A stretch of 64,000 nt of DNA from Hymenolepis diminuta. Its lineage: Eukaryota; Platyhelminthes; Cestoda; Cyclophyllidea; Hymenolepididae. Below, piece by piece: positions 23,158 through 35,200 of this stretch. The stretch covers positions 1,531,761 through 1,595,760 of the forward strand of contig CAADRB010000025.1 of the NCBI GenBank assembly GCA_900708905.1, in the 5' to 3' direction. The stretch's first letter is position 1. Each line of letters opens with the position of its first letter. The notes beneath the pieces were generated by a model, which saw only the letters and a list, made by a program, of their open reading frames with translations, had not been told where the DNA came from and did no database searches. The translations under genes were made by a program, and so were the position numbers.

Positions 23158-26100
23158 ATGAAAAGTTCTCAAAGTGGGCTCTGTCCTATTGTCTTCCTTC
23201 TACTCCTTTTTGTCCAATGTGCGCTTCAAGATCCACCCCCAAAAGGTCACCCAAAAAGTAAGCTCCAACTTTGCTAATTTATATTTAACAGACATTGATA
23301 CATTATGGATTCTTAAAGCAAATTCAAGATTTTTTAATCCTGAAGAAGCATTCAAACTGCAGCGGTAAGACAGCTCAAATTATGAATTACGAAAAAGAGA
23401 AGAATCCAAGGGTCAAAGGGACTTATTTCCTCTGAATTCTAGATCCATACTATTGAATAGTTTTTACTTCATAGGTTGACATTCCGAAGTTGAAACTCAT
23501 AGATATGGGTTCTGGATACATGAGTGGAACATTTGAGTTCAAGGATTCAGTAAATAACCTATATACACATCTGGTTGGAAATTTGTCATATAAATCGATC
23601 CCCTAGGTTAGCCAAATAGCGGCTAATTTAAATGAAAATAAATTCCGGGTCACATTTTGATTATTTCATTTAACAGTTCTAAGTGTTGTAACAGGGTTTG
23701 TTGATTTTAATTCGTAAGAGGTTGAAACATTATTTTCACCAAATCTGGTGATCAAAATTTTGTGTCATCAGTTTTTCCCAACTTCTGAAGCTAAATTCCT
23801 CTTTTTGTTTACTCAATAAATATTTTTTCAACAAAACAAATAATGAAGTGTTATTGATGTAAAATAAATTGTTCATTTTAAGATAAAGATGGTTATATCA
23901 ATATACCTTATTTAAATGGAGAAAAAAATCATTCATGTTGAACTGAAGGTCGTAGCTACAGAGCGATTAGTTGAAAAATAAAATTTTGAAATTTTTTGCA
24001 ATCGATTTGACTGATTCTCAGTTGGGTAGAAATGCGCTCGTTCTAATGCTGTTTCTTATGCAAGTCTTCGAAGTTGTTTGGATTAATGTAGTATATCCAA
24101 ACTCGAAGCATCCATGAGAATATATTTGTCCATTTAGTCCTGACACACGATCTTAACTGGAGGAATTTTGGTCTTAAAACTAGAATTTCTTCACGACTCA
24201 TACTGATGTTATGGCCTCTTTGTTGGTCCTCAAAAGTGAATTTTGTCACTTCTTAACGTTACACTTCACGATCCAGTTCAATTTCATCCGACTGTTGAAG
24301 AAAGCATTTACCCGAATTGATCAAGTTTAAATAATTGAACAGTATCACCGCTCCTATCCTCTGAGTTGCATAAGCGAGGACGAATTTTTTACTTTAAATA
24401 ATTATTGACTTTGCGCCTGGTTTAAAATCGGGAGTTGGGCTTAAAATAGAGTTTCCATAGCGTATATATTTCTGAGGAAGAAAGTCTTTAATTGAATAAG
24501 ATTCAGATTCTTTTTAAGTGACGTCAATTTCCGTGGAAAGACAGTGTAGTTTGTGGTGTTTATGTCAGTTCACAAAACTGCAGTAGGATATGAGAAAAAA
24601 TTTATGAAAAGAAAAAAAATTAATGAGAAATTCAATGGACTACGGTCGAGCCAGTAGGAAAAAGGAAAACACGTATGTCGTGGATACCTGACGGGAGACT
24701 ACTATAACGAGCAAGAAAGGATATGCTAATATGTAAGGCAGAGACCGAGAGATTTTATTCAGCTAGCGCATTCTGAAAGCCGATAAAAGGTAGTGGCGAT
24801 GAAAATCGGGGCTTAAGAAAAGGGTGCGTGACCGATCATCAAGGACGCCATATTTAACTCAGTTCACCGATTGACTATAAGAGATGAGGGTATGATTTCT
24901 TCCACTTCTAGGCTAATCATTATGGAATTTTTCCTTCCTTTCCACTCCCTTTTTAGTTAACAAGACCAAGTCAGTGGAGAAGGCACTAATTCGAATGCTG
25001 ATTGCTCGATATCAAAAATTTGGTGTCGTTGGCCGACCAGTCAGGGACAACAAACAAGTCCTCTTGGTACGCTATGGGCTTCAGCTCATTCAGATCCTGG
25101 AGCTTGATGAAAACAAGCAAATTCTGCATACCAACTGCTGGTCAATGCATGTAAGTATCAACGGTTTGTCATAATCGGACGTAACTACAATCACTACATC
25201 CGAACTGACGGATTTTGATCCTCTGCTCGTATTCACGGTTTATGAGTGGAGAAGAAAATCAAGAGTTATGGCAAACTCTACCACCACTGACATAACTGTA
25301 CGTACCCATTTAGGCTGATCATTGAAGTATGCTACGTCAACAATTTTTCAGAACCAGAGGAAGCGAGAGGGGAAGATCTATTACTCAAATACCCGTCCCT
25401 TTATTTCCTTTATTAGGGAAATTACACTTCAGATATTTGAGATTTTTGGCTACTTAATTCACAGGTAATATAGCTGTAAGGATGTATCTGTCATATTCAC
25501 GAGCAAAGAGAGAAACAGTAGCAGCAAAATCTAGTGCCTGGGAAACGGGTTCCGTGCTTGGAGTTTTTACGAAGTCTGTTCAGAGCTTCTAACATATCTG
25601 ATTCTTTCTCCTATCAAAATTTTATTAGATATCAACAAAAAATGAAGAGATAATGTAAAAAATAGAGAGAAGGAGGAAATGAGGATGGAAACTAAAGTAT
25701 AACAGAGAGTGTTCATGGAATTTGCACAGATAAAATCATAAAACAGTGTTGAATAATACTGATACCTTCGCCGTATAGTTCCTGAATCGTAGGATAATTT
25801 TAAATATCACTAAACAATCTTACAAAATATCCAAAGGGTCATGTTCACTGTAGACTTCTAGTTGGGATTCTCACAGTATCAAGCTGTTAGTCAAAAACCT
25901 GCGATGGCTAAAGTCTCGTCACAGATTCGTCTGATTACCACCCCCAGCATGGACAGAAGTGAGAATTCGAAAGAAAGTATGAATATGTCTATTCTGTAGA
26001 TTCAAGAGTGAGTCCAGTATCATGTGCCAAGTAAAATGCATGATTAACACGAAGGGAGTCACTGTCCATGCAATTAGCAGGATTAATATCAATATGTTGA

Positions 26101-26999
26101 GGGGGTTGGCACATATATCTAATTATTGGCAAGTGATTATAAAAAACTGGGAGCAAATGGAATAGCAGTAACAGTGATAAGAAACTGCTGTGCAATAAAT
26201 ATGTGGAGTTGATAATATGCTACAATACACAGCTATAGGAACCATTAAACCTATCCAATGGCAATCAATGATTAACCAAATAAACCCACTGATTGATCTT
26301 TTCCTACCAGAAATGGAATGATACACTATTACAGTGGAACCCCACAGAGCATGGAAATATCACAGAGGTTCGAATCTTCCCCTCACAAGTCTGGACGCCA
26401 GATATCCAGCTGTTCAACTTGTGAGTCTTGATGTAATCTTATTGTGATATTTAATGAATGATCATCATCACCTAAACTACTGTTAGTCTTAGTTCTATCG
26501 ATTTTTTCAGATTCAGGAATAGGAAGAGAAAGGCAAACTCGGTTGACTGATGATGGAAGTGACTGGAAGTAAGGAGCGTGGTCATATAAGATGTTTATGT
26601 ACGTGCCTGGAAATGTTTAAAGAATGAACGGGGACATACGGGCTAATCGCAAGGGAGATAAAATAAACTGATGATGGTAGTCAGTCTAGTTGCTACTGGC
26701 CTTGTCACGCCCTCATCAATGTTGATGAGTTAACTGCAGACTAGAAAAATGGTGAAACCGCAAATATTAATTAAATCACATGGTATTACGTCCTATCAGT
26801 TACAGAAAACAATATTGGTCGATAATCGTAACCAATCAAAATAAAATCTGCTTAATTTTTCATGTCTGAACTTTTATTTTCATAATCACTTTTATATTAA
26901 GCTTTAATGTTATTTAAATGTTTGTCTCAAAATTTATTTATTTTCTATTTTATTTATTTCGCATTATTTTAAAGCAATTTATTTTATCTATATATATGC

Positions 27000-27030
<31 letters not shown>

Positions 27031-29183
27031 AAATTGCCTTTTGTTGTAGCGTGGACGAACGTATTCAGGATCATCGAATTGCCCGAGTGGTCGTGCATGC
27101 TGATGGAAGTATTCTGTGGATTCCTCAGGCTCTTTTCAAAAGTGCCTGTCAAGTCGAGATCACTTACTTCCCCTATGATACTCAGGCGAGTTTTTATCAT
27201 CTTTTGAAAAATCTCGTTCATTTGCTAAACATCTTTTGACTGTTGGCATCTCAAGATAAAACAGAAGAATAGCGTTGCTAGGACATCTTTCTTAGAGAAA
27301 GGCGATCGATTAGTGAGTGAGATCGAACTAGTGCTATTTCAGTTCACTGATGAGCAGCCTTATCGATTATTTTCGGTGTCTTTGGGCGAAGTTTTGTCTC
27401 TCCTTTACTATATTATCGATTATTGGATTTTCAGGCTCGTGATTGCAATTGCAGTATCATCACTGGTGCCATTATTGAACAAAAATAAAGCCAATAAAAG
27501 AAAGGGCAGAGTAAGGTCGCCGTTTGAATTAAAGGAAATCATTCTCCTTCACCTGCGTCTGGACAGGCCGTTAGAACCGAGGTAGAAACTGGGAAAGGTA
27601 AAAATAGGTGAAAAATTTAAATACGCACCAAGATATAGTATTCATAGGCCCAAGAAAAATGAAGAACAAGCCCAGTGCAGTTAAAAACATTCATTAGGGT
27701 TAGTTTGGATAAATATTTCGAGGGGTATATTGTCTAAGCTGCAATTCAATCAAGATAAATTCTAAGACACTGGGAGTATTTCGGTCAAACTTTTATAAAA
27801 AAATATGGAAATTCAATGTTAGAACTCCGGTTTCATTTGAGTCAGGTTTAGCATTAATGAATCCTATTAAAATAGATATCAAGGCATAAACAAGTATTTG
27901 GATCTATGTCAGCCCATTTAAAAACAATCAGGCTTGAGTTAGACAGCTGACTCTGTTATTACCTTTTTTTCTCTTTACTGAACTACTAGCCTTAAGTTAA
28001 CTCCACGAGGATACTACCTCTTATTATCTACGTGGAAGTGGTAATTAATCTTACATTCTCTTGAAGGTGTGTACTCTAGAATTCGGATCTTGGACCTACG
28101 ATCGAACACAACTTGAGCTGGATTGGTGGATAAGTTCTTTTTCTCCCGACCCAATGCCTTACGTCGATTTCATCGATTACGTGCCAAGCAACGAATGGAG
28201 AACTGATGGAGAAAAGGAAAGAGACATCATTCACACCAATCGTACTAAGCAGGTTAGATCAGTCTCATTTTGACCAATTTCTCATTGATCTAGTGTATAG
28301 TGCCGATTTGTATTCAGTTAAGTATTCGCAGGTCTTTAAGCCCTAATTTCATTGAAGGGAATTGATATCCAACATCAATCTTGGGAAAAGAATTTATAAT
28401 CTGGAGTCACTCTGATGAGAAGGTCGTATTCTGCTGCTCTATCTGTACAATATATTATGTGCTCCGAGATGTATCGTAACATTGATCTGTGACTTTGCAG
28501 CCATACTCATGCATTTGTGAGTTTCTGCAGTGAATATTGTTCTTTTAGTTTTACAAACCGCTACAATCTTGGGCGGACTAAGATGGGAAAAATGCGAAGA
28601 ACAAACAGTATCACTGTCTTGTGTTTGGAATTGTGCTCAAAGGTATTGCGTTAGAGTTAATAATGAAGAGAAACCAGTTAAGAAAAATAAATATATCAGA
28701 CTGAGCAGATCAACAGGAGAAAATACAAGATTTGAACTCTTTTCTTCCCCCACTCTATTTGGTGATATTTCAATACTTGTTCTAGCACTCTAATCCTTAG
28801 TAATGTCATAGTAAAAATGCAGGATAGTTGAGAAAAGACGCAGCGAACCACTAGCTACTAGCTCAAACTCTTTTGAGTTCTGTTAGCTTGAATGACCTCA
28901 TGTCGGGTGCACCAATCTGATAAGGAAGAAATTGGTAATGTAACCACATTTCTTACTTTCGGCTGTAAGTATGTAAATATTCATATGATCATCCTGAATT
29001 CAAGCTGATTTGTGAAGCATAAAATGAAAAAAATGCTTTCTTGAATATGATCTCTAGAACTGACCGTTACACGTAGAGGCTGCAAAGTGAGAATATCAAA
29101 GTGTTCGCAGGGATTTGAAATTTAAACACATTATTGCTCAAATGGTAACCTAAATATGGTCTTTGACTGGCCTATTATACTGA

Positions 29184-29215
<32 letters not shown>

Positions 29216-32200
29216 AGTATAATTTGGGGTTGTGGCTGATTATCGAGTTGCCCTTTTTCTAATAGATAAAGTCAATCATAACGTTTAAAGAGCGGAATCA
29301 GACTGACGGTAATGTGGTCATCACAAAGAAATATACCGTTCTGCGCTACAAAATCCGACTGCATCGAGAATCCAGTTTCTACACTTTCATTCTGGTCGTG
29401 CCCTGTCTCCTTCTCTCTTCTTTGACAGTTGTTGTTTTCTGGCTGCCACCTGAATCACCCGCCAAAATGATGCTCGGTGAGTATTAAAACATTTTTTTCA
29501 TATTTTTAGTTTAATAATGAATAAAATAAATATGAAATATAATTATGCTTACATATTAATAAAGATAATATTCTATAACATCTTCGAGATTAATTTAAGT
29601 TACAATAAATAATACAATTTGATAGTAGCGCAATAAAAATGTTTTAATTTTAAATTTTATTATTCAATTTAAATTTATGTTCAAAATTTTATTTTCTCAT
29701 TCTATTTTGATTTTCCAACGTTCATCCAAATGACCACCATCATATTATTTTGCTTATCACTTTTGAAGGGAGCATTTCCTGCCGTCTGTTATAGGCTTTA
29801 ATTTCGTTAATTTGGAACCAAATTGAATCGCAACTTTTTTTCTGACCTTCTGAAGTACTTTATTTAATATTTATAACCAGTCTCTAATAACACCTTTGGG
29901 ATTCCGCCGTTATAGACAAGGCAAAGGTGAATGTGAATGAAATTAAAATGAGAATTAAATAATAACATATCATCATTTTGCTTATTTATATGAGTCTATG
30001 CTGTTTGCTGCAGGGTTCTTTTTTTCATTTAATTTCTCTTCAAAGAACAGTGATATAGGTAGTAGCAGCATAAAATTGTGAATTAAAAATGCTAGACTTC
30101 GATAATAATGACCAAAGTAATGGTCAGATAAATTTCGGTGAAATGATGACTTCCTTGCCCCCAACAAGTCACTAGAAATTAATTTTTTACGATAGTGACA
30201 CACAGTTTTTCTCTGCTCATGTATGAACGTTGTTGTGATGGTACAAAAGGAAAGAGACAAAGTAAGGATTAAGCCTCAATTTTTAACGTAGACTGAGTTT
30301 TTTTCCAGGAAATATTTCACTTTCGTGCCATTCTGTCTATCATATTTAGAAGAAGTATTAGAGTTCTTTTTACCTTCTTGTAATAAACAAACGAGAAAAA
30401 GACCACTTTCTTTTTAAATCAAAATCTTCTGCTCTAAATCCATGCACGATATCTCCAAGTGCCTCAGAAGAGAAGCACGTGCAGTTCTCATTGATATCAC
30501 AAACAAAATGGCCAGAAATATTAGTGAAAGTCCTCTAATTACAAGAGAATGCTTCAGCTCCCCTTACTAGAATTCCCGTCCTCTCTTCATAAAATGTTTA
30601 TCTTAAAACTATGTACCCGCCTGTCCGTCAAGTATAGCGTGCATTAACTTGAATAAAATTGATCTTGTCACCTTGCCTTGACTACAATCGCCAAAATAAT
30701 GTTGTTTTTATTGTTGCCATTTTAGGGATGAACATATTCGTCACATTCTTCCTTCTTCTACTCGTGTTAGCCGAGCAGACGCCAAACGCAGTCAAAGAAT
30801 TTCCTCTGATAGGTAAGCTTAGATTGGTAAAAAACCTAAATTCAAAACACTCGGAGGTGAACTCTTGTGTAGCTTAATCTCATTCGATTATCCTAGGTGC
30901 GTACTTCTGTCTCAATATGATCATGATTACCTTGTCAACCTTCCTGGCAACACTTGTCATTCATTTTCACTACCGAGGTGCTAGAAATGGACCTCTTCCT
31001 GCTATTCTTCATCGCGTAAGTTCGCCAAAGTATTTTCAAGGAAAAATATTTTATTAATATACCTTACTCAAGCTAATTATTCCATCGAAAATTACAAAAT
31101 TTTTGAAAAAAATGAAATAACAGGATTTCAGGAAGGACAAAGTTATTATTTTGTCCAGCAATACTTCTGTTTCCCTATTCTATAGGTTGTCCATATTTTT
31201 ATATTGATGTCGAGTTGGACCCGAAGTTCAGAAGCTCGAAAATATTGATCTCTTCCCTTGATTCCTGGCCAGAATGTTATTTTCATGATAGTTCAGATTC
31301 ACATCAATAGATATCACCTCCAAAATCCCTCTTTTCTTTTTACGTAGCAGTTAATTGCCACGAGGTAATTCGTAGTTTATTCATATTTTGGAGCAACAAA
31401 TAATCCTTTTCACCTTATTCTAAGCCCCAAATCAATCAGAAATTTCATGTCTTGTACGTCTCTCACTCATTCATTGTTTCCCGCAATTTATTTTGTCAAT
31501 CAAAATTTTTCAAGAAGTTCTTTTACCGATGGCAATTTCGCAAGCAGTCAAAGTCAAAACTAATTAAGGTTAATTTACTAAGATTAATAAAATAATATAT
31601 ACAAAAATGACGATTTGGGGCATTTGAAAAAGTATTTATATTCTATTAATTGTTTACTTTGATAGCATTTTCCATTTAGATGGTTGATCAGAGGCGGGTA
31701 GCAATCTCTCGGGTAGAAATTTTCCCGATGATTTGGTCCAAATAGTCATACGATAATGAGTTTTATGATCATCCCCTCAGGTGAACAAGACCGCTAGCTC
31801 AACTTGATTCGTTATTACATGTCTTGTTCTCTCCTTGTCCTGATTTATTCTTCTGTTTCACAAAATTTCTTAATCTCATTCTTGCTGTGCTTGTACCCGT
31901 CATACCTTTTTGAGCTCATACTTTTCACATATTGCCACTATCACCGTTGATCGCCCTGATTCTAACTGTCCGGCCAGATCCGAGGTTATGAAAAGAAAGA
32001 TGAATGACCGAGGATGAGGAGTTCAGCCACTTTATCGTTTCTCTACACAAAATTGAGAGTAAATTTGAACCCACAAATTAATCACTGCAGCGATACTCTC
32101 AATCTGATTTCTAATGATAGCCAGTGCATCGATCACTGCTTCCGTAATTCCTCCATCAACTTACCCAAGTTATGTTGTGTTGCATTCTACTAAAGCCCTA

Positions 32201-35200
32201 TAAACGTTTTATCTTCTATTCAACTCCTGACCTGCTAATACCCAAGAGAGACTATTGTCTACTTGTGGAACCAATAAGAAATGTTTTAATCTTCATTCAA
32301 TCCTGTTTAAGTAAGTTTTAGGATTCTGAGATATGACACGAGGCAATTTAATCGTTATTTTTACTTCATATCTTCACGAAAAAATCACTTCACTTTTAAA
32401 ATCAAATTAATTGCCCCTTAGCTATTTCTGAAAACAAATTGTGTTAATAAACCCCTTAAGAGGCCAAAAATGAGGTTCAGTTTACATTTTGAATCCGTGT
32501 TTTATGACCTCCAAATTTCTGTCAATTAAACCACGTCTATTAGTAATGACATTGCTTAGCCATTGTAGTTTCATTTACAATTTGGCCTATCATATCGCCT
32601 CTAGCACCGATGAAATCATTAAAAAAAAAGGATACTGATGATTATTGTTATCAATATCACGATTTCGTAGCTATTTTGTTTATTTGTTTTCTTATTTCAG
32701 TCAATAATTCACCTTCCAATAAAATATGATTAATTATTTAGCGATTCAAATCTGCTTCTATATTGCAGATCCTAATTATGATTTGTTGTCGGTAAATTTC
32801 TAAGGTGGTTTCTATTTTAGTCCGCTGTCACTTGGGTATTAATTAGATTGGGGATAAAATAACAATAATTAATGGGGATAAAAATTACCTGAATATTCAT
32901 TAGTTTTCCATCTTATGAAATTACTTAGGACCTCTAGTTTGTTATTCATGAATAAGAATAAGATTTTCTTACTTATTAATAGCTGATATAATTTGAAGTA
33001 TAAATCTGACACTGTGAATAAAATTTAAGTGCAATTTCTATGTTGGATACAATGTCCACACTTTTCTCGTATTATATATGGGTCAAAGAAAGGTTACGAG
33101 TTTTCAAGCTCGTATATACTAACCCTATGATTTTCATACTATGATCAAGACTAAAACCAGAGAGGAATAAGATGAGAGCATTTAACTATCGTATGAATCA
33201 TATTGGGATCAATTAGATTTGAAAGTTTTCAAAGTTGAGTGATTGAACATGATGGCAAAGAGAGAGTGAGCAAAAGTGAAAAGGGTCTATTTACAAGTGC
33301 AAATAAAAGAAATGAGTTAAAGAGGTCATCCATTCCTTATTTAATAGGTTGAGCTCGTTGTATCAGGATCTGGCTTTCCCAATTCAGAACTATTCCACCT
33401 GATCCCTAGGACTTTAATTAGAACTTTTGCGTTTGGCCACTGAGTTGATTCCAATGAGCGAAATGGCCAATCGTACTGATTAAGTTTGGCTAATAAAGGG
33501 ACTGGCAAAATTCGACTTCCTCACCACAGAGGCTTGATAATGCCATTCCCTAATCCAAGGTGAGTGTTAAAAAGCGCTTTCCTAAATAATTTTTCGAACT
33601 ATTATTAAATGGCCCTTGAAATTGATCGGTCAATTAATTTGTGAGGTTGGCCATTCTATCACATTTCGTCCATCTCTTCTGATAGTTAGGTGTTAAAAAT
33701 AATTCAAAAAATTCAAAAGTTTCAATTAGCAAAGGTGCAAGGTTGCTCTGGTTCTCCCACTAAAAGTAGCTTATACAAATATAAGAAAGCCATCAACTGA
33801 TGCCTCTTGTATATCATCAATAAAAGAAAATGAAAAAGGAGACAAAGAGTGTATGACAAACAAAGTACCCATATAGCAAGATGGGTCGACTGTTGAGGCA
33901 ACTGTAAAAGCGCATTACTATTTGACAGTCGGATAATGGATGATCAAATCTTTTGATACAGTTTTCCCCTTAGAAGTCATTAACGTCGAATAGAAAAACT
34001 TGCTAAATTATTGCCAGGTAAGAAGAAGACACAATATGTGTTGTAAAAGGTCGTATTAGGAGAGTATAAAGTGGCATTAAACTCCCTTCTNNNNNNNNNN
34101 NNNNNNNNNNNNNNNNNNNNNNNNNNNNNNNNNNNNNNNNTAGGCTTGCGCATCTAATAATCATTTATAACGAATGGGATACAACAGCCTCTCCAAAATC
34201 AGAAGACCAAGAGTTGAGTTGAAACACTTGTATTGGACAATCGTAGAGGAATTGGTTTGGGGAAGTTAGAGTAGTAGGAAGAGAGAGAGGAGGAAATAGG
34301 GGAGCTTGATATGAACATCTAATCAGTGTGTGCATGCGAATGTGTGTAACAAACGCAATGATGTACACTGAGAGGAGCGGTCCGTTTTTTTGCTTTTTAT
34401 GAGTCACACTGTGAGAGATATTTACCCTGTAGCTAACAGAATGAAGGTGTATGATACAAGTAGGATGTGTCATGGGTTGGATCGAGAGAAACCTTATGTA
34501 CTAACGTTAGACAACTGGAAATGGTTGACATTGAGTGTTTCCTAAGATTACTAGAAATCAACGAAAGGCGATACACTTGTGCGAGTCTAGGGGTAGATCA
34601 CAATCGCCTCATCCGAATATCTTGTTTATTAATAATCATCTTATTCATTTTCTCTAGATTATAATCGAAGGACTGGGTCGTATGATGCTCGTCCGCCAGA
34701 GTATACCTTTACCAGAAGAGAAAAAGACCCTCAGTCACGTTGTGGCTCGAACAGCGGGCGGTGGAGTGCTGGCCGGTCTGGGTGGATCAGCTGGAATGGG
34801 TCACGGCTCACGGCGTCGCAAGGTTCGTGTCCCCGAACTGCAGTCGAGCAAATTCCTCGATGACTATGATGATGATCTGGATACCGGGGATTTGGAGGGA
34901 CATTTCAGCAGTTATAATAACTATAACAATAATAATGAATCACCGAGAAGACAGCCATTTAGTAAATGAAAAATTTAAATTATTTATTTTTGATTGCTTT
35001 TGCATTGTCTCGCAGTTTGTTGAAATAAAGAAGGAATAAATATACACAGAATCAAATTCGCTCTTTATCGTATAGTGACTACCATTTTGATCAAATTAGT
35101 GCTTTGTCTCCTCAGACCGAGGTTCCTACTCCCGTTTGCTTTTTATCTACAAACGAACAGGAGAAACGTTTCTACTTCGGAGCCTTTGCTAAAATATTTT

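Noticed and set aside
27313..27585. 90-codon frame with hydrophobic stretches inside a receptor intron
   Set aside because: It resembles a membrane segment, but the receptor exons join perfectly without it and it has no splice sites in phase. Kept out.
28530..28793. 87-codon frame with several Cys in the receptor intron 28253-29265, considered as a missing loop C exon
   Set aside because: No phase-0 acceptor and donor pair fits, it contains no YxCC, and 28252 to 29266 joins in frame with homology on both sides.
34658..34969. Reading through to the TGA at 34967-34969 as the receptor's natural end
   Set aside because: This would remove M4. A donor at 34962 (GTAAAT, phase 1) joins 35594 in frame and supplies the cytoplasmic loop end and M4.
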